Assembly (NCBI RefSeq): GCF_021530995.1
Contig: NZ_JADYTF010000010.1
Span: 1-52,533 of the forward strand
DNA length: 52,533 nt
Source of the DNA: Bacteroides caecigallinarum
Lineage (GTDB): Bacteria; Bacteroidota; Bacteroidia; Bacteroidales; Bacteroidaceae
Direction of reading: 5' to 3'
Shown here: positions 1 through 8,455 of the stretch, in pieces
Position numbering within the stretch: the stretch's first letter is position 1
How the letters are laid out: every line of letters begins with the position of its first letter
Translations under genes and position numbers: made by a program
Notes under the pieces: model-generated
What the model was told of the DNA's origin: nothing
The model's input: only the letters and a program-made list of their open reading frames with translations
Databases searched by the model: none

Positions 1-1023
1 GAACAACATTTACTTATAGGAATAATAACAAATGAAGTATTGCTTGTTGTGACACAGACCATTATATCAACATTAGTAATATTAATAACAGGTGAATTCC
101 TTCCAAAAACTCTGTTTAAAATAAACCCAAATCTAACTTTAAAAATATTCTGCGTACCAACATTCCTATGCTACCTTATTCTATACCCAATAAGTAAATT
201 CTCTGCACTTGTTTCCACTACAATACTAAGACTGGCAGGAAAAAAGATAAAAAAAGAAGACAGCGAAAAAGCATTTTCAAAAGTAGACCTGGATTATCTC
301 ATTGAAAGCAGTATTGACGATACAATAAAAGAGAATGAAATAGAGCCGGAAATACAAATATTCCGCAATGTACTGGATTTCTCAAATATAAAGGTAAAAG
401 ACTGCATGATACCAAGAACAGAAATTATTGCAGCAGAAACAGGTACTTCGAAAGAAGAAATCATGAAAATCTTCATAGATAGCGGATTGAGTAAACTCAT
501 AATATACAGAGACAATATTGATAATATTATAGGATACATACACTCATCCGAGATGTTCAACACACATACTGATTGGGAAAACAATATCAAATCAATACCA
601 GTTGTACCAGAAAGCATGAGTGCGAACAAACTTATGCAGCTACTAATGCAACAGAAAAAAACTTTGGCTGTAATAGTGGATGAATTTGGTGGAACATCAG
701 GAATAATAGCATTAGAAGATTTAGTAGAAGAACTGTTAGGAGACATTGAAGACGAACACGACAACAAGAATACTATAGCAAAAAAAATAAATGAAAATGA
801 ATACATTCTCTCCGGTCGTCTGGAAATAGAAGAAATAAATGAAAAGTTCAATCTGAATCTACCGGAAAGCGATGAATATCAAACTCTGGGAGGATTAATT
901 ATCAATGAGTTCCAAAGGATCCCAAAACCTCACGAAAACATATTAATTGACAGATTTCAATTCAATATAATAAAAGCTACAAGTACAAAAATAGAGCTTG
1001 TAAAACTGAAAATACAGAAATAA
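1..1023 (+). CDS. CorC/HlyC-type CNNM + CBS-pair membrane protein, 5' partial
   Basis: The frame is open from the first base, so the gene starts before the window; the TTG at 40 is not a credible start. What remains is the end of the CNNM transmembrane domain (motif TGEFLPK), a pair of CBS domains in the middle (around KDCMIPRTEII and FGGTSGIIALEDLVEELLG) and a C-terminal CorC_HlyC transporter-associated domain (YILSGRLEIEEIN to IPKPHENI). Family members of about 420-430 residues are inner-membrane proteins linked to divalent cation handling; in Bacteroidetes they are often labelled hemolysin or GldE. Nothing here supports a gliding role in particular, and true haemolysis is unproven for the family. 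It is followed after about 95 bases by the foldase gene. Confidence 0.85.
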   Translation, partial: EQHLLIGIITNEVLLVVTQTIISTLVILITGEFLPKTLFKINPNLTLKIFCVPTFLCYLILYPISKFSALVSTTILRLAGKKIKKEDSEKAFSKVDLDYLIESSIDDTIKENEIEPEIQIFRNVLDFSNIKVKDCMIPRTEIIAAETGTSKEEIMKIFIDSGLSKLIIYRDNIDNIIGYIHSSEMFNTHTDWENNIKSIPVVPESMSANKLMQLLMQQKKTLAVIVDEFGGTSGIIALEDLVEELLGDIEDEHDNKNTIAKKINENEYILSGRLEIEEINEKFNLNLPESDEYQTLGGLIINEFQRIPKPHENILIDRFQFNIIKATSTKIELVKLKIQK

Positions 1024-1066
1024 GCATTTTTTTCTACAGAAAATAGCAACTCAAAAACATTTTTCG

Positions 1067-1074
1067 TATCTTCG
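1067..1074 (+). promoter_or_regulatory. Probable -7 box for the PpiD-like gene
   Basis: TATCTTCG resembles the Bacteroidetes -7 consensus TAnnTTTG with one change (C for the last T). It lies 46 bases before the start codon. No clear -33 TTG is visible, so confidence is limited. Confidence 0.4.
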
Positions 1075-1119
1075 TGCGCTAATTACAGAAAAACAATAAA
1101 CAAAAAATAATAAATTTAA

Positions 1120-3255
1120 ATGGCAACTTTACAAACAATTAGAAGCAAAGGACCATTGTTGGTCATTGTTATCGGTATTGCCCTCTTCGCCTTTATCGCA
1201 GGCGACGCCTGGAAAATTTTCCAGCCACATCAAGGAAGGCAAGACATTGGAGAAATTAATGGAGAAAAAATCTCCGCACAAGATTATCAAAAGCTGGTTG
1301 ATGAATACACTGAAGTCATTAAATTGACAAACGGATTAGCTTCTCTAAATGAGACTCAGCTGGCAAGTGTAAAAGACCAGGTATGGCAATCATACGTAAA
1401 CAACAAACTAATTGCAGAACAGGCAGAAAAACTGGGTCTCACGGTTACAGATGCTGAAATTCAGTCTATCATTGACGAAGGGACTCATCCAATGCTGATG
1501 AATACTCCGTTCCGCAATCCACAAACTGGTGCTTTCGATAAGGATATGTTGAAGAAATTCCTTGTTGATTATGCTAATCTAAGCACAAGCCAAATGCCAG
1601 CGCAGTATGTAGAATACTATCAGACAATGGGTAATTTCTGGAACTTTGTTGAAAAGACATTAAGACAGTCTGCTTTGGCCGAAAAATATCAGAACCTTAT
1701 TGCTAAGTCTCTGATTTCAAATCCTGCTTCTGCAGAAGATGCTTTCAAATCTCGCACAGAACAGAGCGATTTACTTATGGCAGCTGTTCCATATTCTGCA
1801 GTAAACGATTCTTTGGTAAAAGTTTCAGATGACGAAATAAAGAAACTTTACAACGAAAGAAAAGAACAGTTCAAGCAGCTGGCTGAAACTCGTAACATAC
1901 GTTTTGTAGACGTACAGGTACAACCTTCAGATGCAGACAGAAAAGCAGTATTGGACGAAGTAACAGAATATAGCGAACAATTAAACAATACCACTTCAGA
2001 CTACGGTACATTTGTACGTACAACAGGTTCAGCTGTATCATACTCTGATATTCCTGTCAACAAATCAGTTTTACCATCTGACGTTGTAGCACGTCTTGAC
2101 TCAATTGGTATGAACGAAGTATTCGGTCCATATTACAGTCAGACTGACGATTCATACAATGCTTTCAAGATTATTGAAAAAGTAAATGCTCCTGACTCTA
2201 TACAGTTCCGTCAGATACAAGTTTATGCAAATACTCAAGAAAAGACAAAAACTCTTACTGACAGTATCTACGATGCACTGAAAGGTGGAGCAAACTTTGA
2301 AGAAATTGCAAAAGTCTACGGACAGACAGGCGAAGCCACATGGGTAAGCGCCAGATCTTGGGAAGGCGGACAGCTAAATACTGAAAACGAGACTTTCATC
2401 AAGACTCTTATCAACCAGCCAGTAAAAGAGCTTGCTAAATTAAACATTGGTCAGGCAAATATTATCCTGGAAGTAATGAACAAAAAAAGTATTCAGGAAA
2501 AATATAAAGTGGCAGTCATCAAACGTAATGTTGAATTCAGCAACGATACATATAACGATGTATACAACAAGTTCAGCCAGTTTGTAGCACAAAGCAACAC
2601 TATCGAAGAACTTGAAAAAAATGCTGAAGAATACGGTTATACAGTAATGCCTCGTACAGACTTCTCTTCTGCTGAACATTATGTAGGCGGTGTTCCTTCA
2701 ACTAAAGAAGTTATCCGTTGGATATTCAGCGCTAAAGAAGGAGAAGTATCTCCACTTTATGAATGTGGAAACAATGATCATATCATGGTTGTTGCTCTTG
2801 ACAAAATCAATCCTGTAGGATATCGTAACATCAACTCAGTAGCAGACATGCTTCGCAGCGAGATTCGCCGCGACAAAAAGGCTGAAATGATTATGGCAGA
2901 CATGAAGGCTTGCACATCTATCGATCAGGCTAAAGCTATTAAGAATGCGGTAAGCGACACAGTTAAGCACGTTACATTCTCAGCTCCAGCATACATATCA
3001 CTTACTAGAGGTAGCGAACCTGTAATTGGTGCAGTAGCGTCAAAAACAGCTGTAAACGCAACAAGTGCTCCTGTTAAGGGTAATGCAGGTGTTTATATAG
3101 TACAGGTTTTGAGCAAGGATAACGGCACTGAAAAACTGGATGTTAAATCAGAAGAAGCAACACTGACAAACATGTATGCAAGATTTGCAACACAGTTCAT
3201 CAATGATCTCTATCAGAAAGCTGAAGTAACAGATAATCGTTACCTGTATTTCTAA
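1120..3255 (+). CDS. PpiD/SurA-like peptidylprolyl isomerase (periplasmic foldase)
   Basis: A 711-residue protein with a short cytoplasmic N-terminus, one membrane anchor (residues about 13-31, GPLLVIVIGIALFAFIAGDA) and a long periplasmic part. Residues about 40-190 form the SurA_N/PpiD chaperone region (NGEKISAQDYQKLVDEY; KDQVWQSYVNNKLIAEQAEKLG). A parvulin-like rotamase region follows at about 345-430 (DSIQFRQIQVYANTQ; GGANFEEIAKVYGQ). The family helps outer-membrane and secreted proteins fold after Sec export. Overall length and one-helix topology match PpiD (E. coli 623 residues), somewhat longer. Start is the ATG after an A-rich leader, which is normal in Bacteroidetes, where Shine-Dalgarno sequences are weak. 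A strong hairpin after the stop makes it the last gene of its transcript. Confidence 0.88.
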   Translation: MATLQTIRSKGPLLVIVIGIALFAFIAGDAWKIFQPHQGRQDIGEINGEKISAQDYQKLVDEYTEVIKLTNGLASLNETQLASVKDQVWQSYVNNKLIAEQAEKLGLTVTDAEIQSIIDEGTHPMLMNTPFRNPQTGAFDKDMLKKFLVDYANLSTSQMPAQYVEYYQTMGNFWNFVEKTLRQSALAEKYQNLIAKSLISNPASAEDAFKSRTEQSDLLMAAVPYSAVNDSLVKVSDDEIKKLYNERKEQFKQLAETRNIRFVDVQVQPSDADRKAVLDEVTEYSEQLNNTTSDYGTFVRTTGSAVSYSDIPVNKSVLPSDVVARLDSIGMNEVFGPYYSQTDDSYNAFKIIEKVNAPDSIQFRQIQVYANTQEKTKTLTDSIYDALKGGANFEEIAKVYGQTGEATWVSARSWEGGQLNTENETFIKTLINQPVKELAKLNIGQANIILEVMNKKSIQEKYKVAVIKRNVEFSNDTYNDVYNKFSQFVAQSNTIEELEKNAEEYGYTVMPRTDFSSAEHYVGGVPSTKEVIRWIFSAKEGEVSPLYECGNNDHIMVVALDKINPVGYRNINSVADMLRSEIRRDKKAEMIMADMKACTSIDQAKAIKNAVSDTVKHVTFSAPAYISLTRGSEPVIGAVASKTAVNATSAPVKGNAGVYIVQVLSKDNGTEKLDVKSEEATLTNMYARFATQFINDLYQKAEVTDNRYLYF

Positions 3256-3270
3256 TAAAATAAATCATTT

Positions 3271-3320
3271 AAGAAAATAATCGGATATGTTTCGCGATGG
3301 AATATATCCGATTATTTTCT
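3271..3320 (+). terminator. Hairpin terminator after the PpiD-like gene
   Basis: An 18-base arm (3271-3288, from AAGAAAATAATCGG) is matched by its reverse complement at 3303-3320, followed by TTATTATA. The stem is long and nearly perfect. The T-run is weak, so it may also act as an mRNA 3' stabiliser. Confidence 0.7.
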
Positions 3321-3466
3321 TATTATAAAATCCAATACTATACTCTAAGATGTATATATAAACAAGAATCTATAAACTATCAATATAAGACAAACAAAAT
3401 AACATCAGTATTAGAATGATTATTATTGAAAAAGAGGATTTTATACAAAAAAATGATCTAAAACTA

Positions 3467-3497
3467 TTGATTATATAAAGTATTTAGAGTATCTTTG
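3467..3497 (+). promoter_or_regulatory. rplU-rpmA promoter
   Basis: TTG at 3467-3469, 20 bases, then TATCTTTG at 3490-3497. This is a full two-box match to the Bacteroidetes promoter. Transcription would start near 3503, giving a leader of about 80 bases before rplU. Confidence 0.75.
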
Positions 3498-3504
3498 CAG
3501 CCGA

Positions 3505-3584
3505 TTTTAGTCCGTGGAGGTAAACAAGTGGTTGCCAGAATCAATCCACCTTACGGAAGAAACCCGTTTAATAATTATAATAAA
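3505..3584 (+). promoter_or_regulatory. Structured 5' leader of rplU, candidate autoregulatory element
   Basis: The leader can fold into one long interrupted hairpin: TCCGT (3511-3515) with ACGGA (3553-3557), AGGT (3518-3521) with ACCT (3548-3551), and GGTTG (3530-3534) with CAATC (3542-3546, one G-U pair). Ribosomal protein mRNAs often carry leaders bound by their own product, and an L21 leader is known in Firmicutes. Whether this one is such a leader is inference. The leader happens to be open in the rplU frame but is not coding. Confidence 0.45.
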
Positions 3585-3902
3585 ATGTACGTAATCGTAG
3601 AAATTAACGGTCAGCAGTTCAAAGCTGAAGAAGGCAAGAAACTGTTTGTACACCACATTCAGAACGCTGAAAACGGCGCAACTGTTGAATTTGACAAAGT
3701 TTTGTTGGTTGACAACAATGGTACTGTAACTGTAGGTGCTCCTACTGTAGAAGGTGCAAAAGTGGTTTGCGAAGTTAAGTCAAACCTTGTAAAGGGTGAC
3801 AAAGTATTGGTATTCCACAAGAAGAGAAGAAAAGGTTACAGAAAACTGAACGGTCACCGTCAGCAGTTTACAGAATTGACAATCAAACAAGTTATTGCTT
3901 AA
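3585..3902 (+). CDS. rplU: 50S ribosomal protein L21
   Basis: The 105-residue product ([20 protein letters not shown] to the C-terminal [13 protein letters not shown]) is full-length L21, which binds 23S rRNA domain V region and contacts L20. Characteristic segments are the N-terminal [13 protein letters not shown] and the basic tail [21 protein letters not shown]. An earlier in-frame TTG at 3495 would add 30 residues, but those fall within the promoter and leader and have no counterpart in L21, so the ATG at 3585 is used. rpmA follows after 20 bases in the usual rplU-rpmA operon. Confidence 0.97.
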   Translation: MYVIVEINGQQFKAEEGKKLFVHHIQNAENGATVEFDKVLLVDNNGTVTVGAPTVEGAKVVCEVKSNLVKGDKVLVFHKKRRKGYRKLNGHRQQFTELTIKQVIA

Positions 3903-3922
3903 TCATTAAAACGTAGAAGAAA

Positions 3923-4186
3923 ATGGCACATAAAAAAGGTGTAGGTAGTTCTAAGAACGGTCGTGAATCAGAAAGCAAGAGATTAGGCGTAAAGATATTC
4001 GGTGGTTCAGCTTGTAAGGCTGGTAATATCATTGTTCGTCAAAGAGGAACAGTTCACAATCCAGGTAACAATGTAGGTATGGGTAGTGACCACACTCTTT
4101 ACGCATTGGTAGATGGTACAGTATGTTTCAAAAAAGGTCGTGAAAACAGAAGCTATGTTTCTGTAATTCCTTGCGCTGAAGCATAA
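3923..4186 (+). CDS. rpmA: 50S ribosomal protein L27
   Basis: An 87-residue L27, starting [20 protein letters not shown] and containing the conserved [10 protein letters not shown] and [18 protein letters not shown] segments. L27 lies near the peptidyl transferase centre, its N-terminal tail reaching the tRNA ends. There is no Firmicutes-type cleavable N-terminal extension; the Ala-His-Lys start is the direct mature form. It is co-transcribed with rplU and followed by a strong terminator. Confidence 0.97.
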   Translation: MAHKKGVGSSKNGRESESKRLGVKIFGGSACKAGNIIVRQRGTVHNPGNNVGMGSDHTLYALVDGTVCFKKGRENRSYVSVIPCAEA

Positions 4187-4210
4187 TCCAAAACTAACTA
4201 AAGAAATTAA

Positions 4211-4240
4211 AAGGTACATCATAAGATGTACCTTTTTTTA
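4211..4240 (+). terminator. Terminator of rplU-rpmA
   Basis: AAGGTACATC (4211-4220), loop ATAA, GATGTACCTT, then a run of seven Ts. Classic intrinsic terminator 25 bases after the rpmA stop. Confidence 0.9.
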
Positions 4241-4313
4241 TACCCCTAACACAAATATACTTGACTACTACAAAACAATAGGAAGCCGGCTCAATCTTCC
4301 ATTATTTAGTGCA

Positions 4314-4353
4314 TAAAAAAAAGACACTTAAGAAAATATTTCCTAAATGTCTT
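4314..4353 (-). terminator. Terminator of the tRNA-Met pair
   Basis: Read on the minus strand, AAGACA pairs with TGTCTT across an imperfect TTAGGAAA/TTTCTTAA inner stem, then a run of eight Ts. It sits about 22 bases beyond the second tRNA. Confidence 0.7.
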
Positions 4354-4375
4354 ATATTAATTCCATTATGTCGTG

Positions 4376-4449
4376 TAGCGGGAACCGGGATTGAACCGGT
4401 GACCTCATGATTATGAATCATGCGCTCTAACCAGCTGAGCTATCCCGCC
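4376..4449 (-). tRNA. tRNA-Met(CAT), distal copy
   Basis: A 74-base cloverleaf on the minus strand. Acceptor GGCGGGA pairs with TCCCGCT (G1-U72 wobble) with discriminator A. The anticodon loop is TTCATAA between stems CATGA and TCATG, so the anticodon is CAT. The T-loop GTTCAATC is normal. CCA is not encoded. It looks like an elongator Met tRNA; an Ile2 tRNA with lysidine-modified CAT cannot be excluded by reading alone. Identical in sequence to the copy at 4507-4580. Confidence 0.93.
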
Positions 4450-4506
4450 ATTGTTTATAAAAACCGCCAGGCGTGGAAGCCACCCAACGGCCTAATCGTT
4501 AAATAG
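4450..4506 (-). other. Spacer between the two tRNAs with a short hairpin
   Basis: The 57-base spacer contains GTGG and CCAC (minus strand) closing a three-base loop, extended by GG/CC beyond a one-base bulge. A spacer stem of this kind would fit processing of a two-tRNA precursor, which is inference. Confidence 0.35.
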
Positions 4507-4580
4507 TAGCGGGAACCGGGATTGAACCGGTGACCTCATGATTATGAATCATGCGCTCTAACCAGCTGAGCTATCCCGCC
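4507..4580 (-). tRNA. tRNA-Met(CAT), proximal copy
   Basis: Same 74 bases as the copy at 4376-4449, including anticodon CAT and discriminator A, with no encoded CCA. It is the first of the pair after the promoter at 4602-4632, so both tRNAs should come from one precursor. Confidence 0.93.
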
Positions 4581-4601
4581 ATTGTTTCTCGATTGCGGGT
4601 G

Positions 4602-4632
4602 CAAAGGTATCATCTTTTTTTTTAATAAACAA
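4602..4632 (-). promoter_or_regulatory. Promoter of the tRNA-Met pair
   Basis: On the minus strand TTG (4632-4630), 20 bases, TACCTTTG (4609-4602): a full match to the Bacteroidetes promoter. The start point would be about 16 bases before the first tRNA. Confidence 0.75.
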
Positions 4633-4844
4633 GCTTTTCCATGTTTTTTTACTCAAAAAGATAAAATTTATTTCAGTATAAAATGACTATACATTTCAAG
4701 CAAAACAACAGGGCATGAAGATTTAAACAACAAAGCATTCCAATACTATGTTTTATAATATAGAAAAAATTGCGCCATTAGTCGGAAAATTTACTTTAAT
4801 TTGCCAACAATTAAAAAAACACAGAAATAATACACCAATAACAC

Positions 4845-5228
4845 ATGAAAAAAAAATTAAAAATAGAATATCCGCTGAATCCTACTTCAAGAATCATAAT
4901 ATGGAATGCAATTAGTACTCCAGCAGGTCTGGAAAGATGGTTTGCCGACAAAGTTACAAGAAACGGAAAAACATATACATTCAAATGGGGAAAAACAGAG
5001 AGTAGAGACGCTGATATCACAAACACCAGATCTGAGTATTTCATCAGATTTCATTGGAAGGACGATGAAGAACCTAAATCTTTTTTCGAATTCAAAATAT
5101 TATTCAACGAGCTCACTTCCGACCATATACTTGAGGTAACAGATTTTGCCGACCCTGAAGATGAAGAAGACACTATTAATCTATGGAATTCACAAATCGA
5201 CGTACTGAAAAGGGTTTTTGGAGTATAG
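4845..5228 (+). CDS. START-like (SRPBCC fold) domain protein
   Basis: A 127-residue soluble acidic protein with no signal or membrane segment. The pattern IEYPLNPTSRIIIWNAISTPAGLERWFADKV resembles the AHSA1/START-like superfamily, which folds into a helix-grip cavity for hydrophobic ligands. The Bacteroidetes group of this type is very often found just upstream of an LptF/LptG permease, as here (75 bases upstream). Its ligand is not known. Position suggests a link to envelope lipid or LPS transport, but that is inference. Confidence 0.72.
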   Translation: MKKKLKIEYPLNPTSRIIIWNAISTPAGLERWFADKVTRNGKTYTFKWGKTESRDADITNTRSEYFIRFHWKDDEEPKSFFEFKILFNELTSDHILEVTDFADPEDEEDTINLWNSQIDVLKRVFGV

Positions 5229-5281
5229 ACTGTAATAATTAAAAATATACAAAACATTACCCCCCTATCCATATTTTATGC

Positions 5282-5289
5282 TATTTTTG
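5282..5289 (+). promoter_or_regulatory. -7 box before the LptF/G gene
   Basis: TATTTTTG fits TAnnTTTG exactly, 15 bases before the start codon. No matching -33 TTG is seen. It would give an almost leaderless mRNA and an internal promoter within the START-like to ribBA gene group. Confidence 0.4.
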
Positions 5290-5303
5290 CATCATAATAT
5301 AAA

Positions 5304-7211
5304 ATGATGGGAATATTACGTATAAAAAAATTAGATATATTCGTTCTAAAGAGTTTTACTTTACTCTTTGCTGGAACATTCTTTATATGCCTGTTCATCT
5401 TCATGATGCAATTCTTGTGGAAATATGTTGACGAACTGGTGGGAAAAGGACTTGAGCTTGACATACTGGCTCAGTTCTTCATTCTTTCTGCACTTACACT
5501 TATACCATTATCATTGCCACTTGCAATACTTCTAGCAGCACTTATGACATTTGGTAATTTCGGAGAAAGATACGAATTGCTGTCAATGAAAGCTGCAGGT
5601 ATTCCACTTCTAAGAATAATGCGTCCAATTGCTTTGTTGTGCATAATCTTAGGACTTACATCGTTTTACTTCCAAAATGTAATAGGCCCCAAAGCTCAAA
5701 AACAATTGTGGACTTTATTGGTTTCTATGAAACAAAAGTCGCCGGAAGTTGATATACCCGAAAGAGTTTTCTATTCAGATATAGAAGGCTACAATATTTA
5801 CGTTAACAAGAAAGACAGAGAAACCGGTATTTTGAAAGATGTGTTGATATACAATTTTTCAGATGGTTTCGAGAATGCACGTATTATTTGGGCAGAAGAA
5901 GGCAAACTGGAACTCACCGCCGACAAAAAGCACCTGTACCTACACCTGTACAACGGTGAATTGTTCGAAAACTTAAAGTCGCAGAACATCGATTCAAAAA
6001 ATGTACCATACAGAAGAGAAACTTTCAGCGAAAAACATACACTTATCGACTTCGATGCTGAATTCAACATGGTAGATGGAAGTTTTCTGAACAGACGTTC
6101 GGACATTAAAAACATGAAAGAAATCACAGCTACAATAGATTCACTGACTGCATATACAGACAGTGTAGGAAGAGCGATGCATGATGAAATAATGTCATCA
6201 ACTTATAAGACTACAGAATTAAGCAAAGCGGACTCAACAAAAATTATAGAACAGAATCTGTTATCAATCAATACCGACAGTATTTACCGTTCCCTCAGTT
6301 CTGATGAGAAATTAAAGACTTTATCAGCAACAGAAAGAAGGATGTCATCATTAAGCTCAGATTGGAGTATGAAATCATTTGTCACACAAGACAATGACAA
6401 AAGCATTCGTTCGCACAAATCAGACTGGCACAAGAAAATAACGCTTTCGTTTGCATGTGTATTCTTCTTTTTTATTGGTGCACCTTTAGGAGCAATCATT
6501 AGAAAAGGAGGATTAGGAATGCCTGTAGTCATATCAGTACTAATTTTCATACTGTATTACATCATTGATTCCGGAGCTACACGTGTGGCCAAAAGTGGAG
6601 AAATGAACATCATACTGGGAACTTGGATGAGTAGTCTAGTACTGGCCCCTATGGGAGTGTTCCTGACATACAAGTCAAACAAAGATTCTGTAGTATTCAA
6701 CATTGATGTCTATAAGGCATTCTTTAGAAAAATATTCGGTCTGAGACAATCAAGACATATATTCAGAAAGGAAGTAATAATTTACAGCCCAGAATATAAG
6801 AAAGTATACGAAGATTTAGAATCGATATGCAACGAGTGTGAGAGCTACGCAAGTACACATAAGCTATTGGGACCTCCAAACTATTATAAGATATTTACAA
6901 ACCACACACATGATGACCATATCAAAGACATAAGCATACAGATTGAAAGCGTAGTAGAAGAACTTTCAAATTCAAAAGATCCGGTGATATTGAACAAATT
7001 GAACAACTACCCGTTCTTATTTATAAAGGCACATAAAAGTGTTTCCGACAAAATATGGCTTAATATAATACTAGGTATAATATTCCCCGCCGGAATTATT
7101 ATATGGTTTAATATATGGAGACATAGAGTAACACTGGACAAGGACTTGAAAGTAATAGTAAAAACAAGCAGAGACATTCAGGAAAGAATAAAAAATAACA
7201 TATTACAATAG
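5304..7211 (+). CDS. LptF/LptG family LPS export permease, with C-terminal extension
   Basis: A 635-residue YjgP/YjgQ-family protein. Three N-terminal helices (residues about 18-38, 54-76, 99-122) are followed by a periplasmic beta-rich region holding motifs such as RVFYSDIEGYNIYVNKKDRETG and then three more helices around 385-465 (GAPLGAIIRKGGLGMPVVIS is typical). LptF/G with LptB and LptC draw LPS out of the inner membrane. Ordinary LptF/G are about 360 residues. This one has a longer insert before helix four (about 245-375, Ser/Asp-rich) and an extra 170 residues at the end with a membrane segment near 590-610. This long form is seen in other Bacteroides. ATG ATG at the start: either may be used. 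Spaced 12 bases from ribBA, so probably co-transcribed. Confidence 0.85.
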   Translation: MMGILRIKKLDIFVLKSFTLLFAGTFFICLFIFMMQFLWKYVDELVGKGLELDILAQFFILSALTLIPLSLPLAILLAALMTFGNFGERYELLSMKAAGIPLLRIMRPIALLCIILGLTSFYFQNVIGPKAQKQLWTLLVSMKQKSPEVDIPERVFYSDIEGYNIYVNKKDRETGILKDVLIYNFSDGFENARIIWAEEGKLELTADKKHLYLHLYNGELFENLKSQNIDSKNVPYRRETFSEKHTLIDFDAEFNMVDGSFLNRRSDIKNMKEITATIDSLTAYTDSVGRAMHDEIMSSTYKTTELSKADSTKIIEQNLLSINTDSIYRSLSSDEKLKTLSATERRMSSLSSDWSMKSFVTQDNDKSIRSHKSDWHKKITLSFACVFFFFIGAPLGAIIRKGGLGMPVVISVLIFILYYIIDSGATRVAKSGEMNIILGTWMSSLVLAPMGVFLTYKSNKDSVVFNIDVYKAFFRKIFGLRQSRHIFRKEVIIYSPEYKKVYEDLESICNECESYASTHKLLGPPNYYKIFTNHTHDDHIKDISIQIESVVEELSNSKDPVILNKLNNYPFLFIKAHKSVSDKIWLNIILGIIFPAGIIIWFNIWRHRVTLDKDLKVIVKTSRDIQERIKNNILQ

Positions 7212-7223
7212 CATATATACATT

Positions 7224-8438
7224 ATGGATAAAATCAAACTGAACACAATCGAAGAAGCAATAGAAGATTTTCGTAAGGGTGAAATCGTCATAGTAGTAGA
7301 CGATGAAGACCGCGAAAATGAAGGCGATATGATAGTTGCAGCCGAACTTATCACACCTGAAAAAGTAAACTTCATGCTGAAACATGCCAGAGGTGTACTT
7401 TGTGCTCCTATAACAATATCAAGATGTGATGAGTTGGACTTGCCTAGACAAGTATCAAACAACACATCTATATTAGGAACTCCTTTCACTGTAACAATTG
7501 ATAAACTCGAGGGATGCAGTACTGGAGTTTCAGCAGCAGACAGAGCCGCAACAATACGTGCTCTTGCGGATCCGAATTCAAAACCAGAGACATTCGGACG
7601 CCCTGGTCACATTAACCCGCTGTACGCACAGGACAAAGGAGTTCTTCGTAGAGCAGGACACACAGAAGCTTCTATCGACCTGGCGCGCCTTGCAGGACTG
7701 TATCCGGCAGCAGCACTTATGGAAATTATGAATGAAGACGGAACAATGTCACGCCTGCCGGAACTCAGAAAACTGGCAGACGAATTCGGTTTTAAACTGA
7801 TTTCGATAGCAGATCTCATTGCCTACCGTCTGAAACAAGAGTCACTTGTAGAAAAAGGGGTGGAAGTAGATATGCCTACCGAACACGGACATTTCAGACT
7901 CATTCCTTTCCGCCAGAAAAGTAACGGTCTGGAGCATGTAGCCCTGATAAAAGGTAATTTCACACCGGACGAACCTGTATTGGTAAGAGTACACTCATCA
8001 TGCGCTACAGGCGACATCTTCGGTTCAATGAGATGCGACTGTGGCGAACAGCTCCATAAGGCAATGGAACTTATCGACAAGGAAGGCAAAGGTGCCGTAA
8101 TTTATCTTAACCAGGAAGGAAGAGGTATTGGGCTGATGGAAAAGATGAAAGCATACAAGCTTCAGGAAGAAGGTATGGACACGGTAGATGCAAATATCTG
8201 CCTGGGACATCAGGCCGATGAACGAGACTACGGAGTGGGTGCACAGATTTTAAGAGAAGTAGGTATAACTAAAATGCGTCTGCTTACAAACAATCCTGTA
8301 AAGAGAGTTGGTCTGGAGGCATATGGACTTGAAATCGTGGAGAATGTACCAATCGAAGTAACTCCAAACGAATTCAATGAAAGATATCTGCATACCAAGA
8401 AAGAACGTATGGGACATACTCTTCATTTTAACAAATAA
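7224..8438 (+). CDS. ribBA: Bifunctional 3,4-dihydroxy-2-butanone-4-phosphate synthase / GTP cyclohydrolase II
   Basis: A 404-residue two-domain enzyme of riboflavin synthesis. Residues 1-205 are the RibB half: [10 protein letters not shown] at 26-35 holds the metal and substrate acids, with GVLCAPI (57-63), GHTEAS (145-150) and the IMNEDG segment (168-173). Residues 206-404 are GTP cyclohydrolase [22 protein letters not shown] with zinc ligands Cys260, Cys271 and Cys273, and [10 protein letters not shown] with the catalytic Arg. Both halves have their key residues, so both reactions (ribulose-5-P to dihydroxybutanone-P; GTP to the pyrimidinone) are likely. There is no FMN riboswitch in the 12-base gap upstream. 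Co-transcribed with the permease and the following gene. Confidence 0.95.
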   Translation: MDKIKLNTIEEAIEDFRKGEIVIVVDDEDRENEGDMIVAAELITPEKVNFMLKHARGVLCAPITISRCDELDLPRQVSNNTSILGTPFTVTIDKLEGCSTGVSAADRAATIRALADPNSKPETFGRPGHINPLYAQDKGVLRRAGHTEASIDLARLAGLYPAAALMEIMNEDGTMSRLPELRKLADEFGFKLISIADLIAYRLKQESLVEKGVEVDMPTEHGHFRLIPFRQKSNGLEHVALIKGNFTPDEPVLVRVHSSCATGDIFGSMRCDCGEQLHKAMELIDKEGKGAVIYLNQEGRGIGLMEKMKAYKLQEEGMDTVDANICLGHQADERDYGVGAQILREVGITKMRLLTNNPVKRVGLEAYGLEIVENVPIEVTPNEFNERYLHTKKERMGHTLHFNK

Positions 8439-8455
8439 ATTAATATCAAATAACT

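Noticed and set aside
3495-3584. 30-codon N-terminal extension of L21 from a TTG
   Set aside because: It overlaps the -7 box and the leader; L21 begins at [13 protein letters not shown].
7212-7223. FMN riboswitch before ribBA
   Set aside because: The gap is only 12 bases and no RFN-like sequence is present in the permease 3' end.
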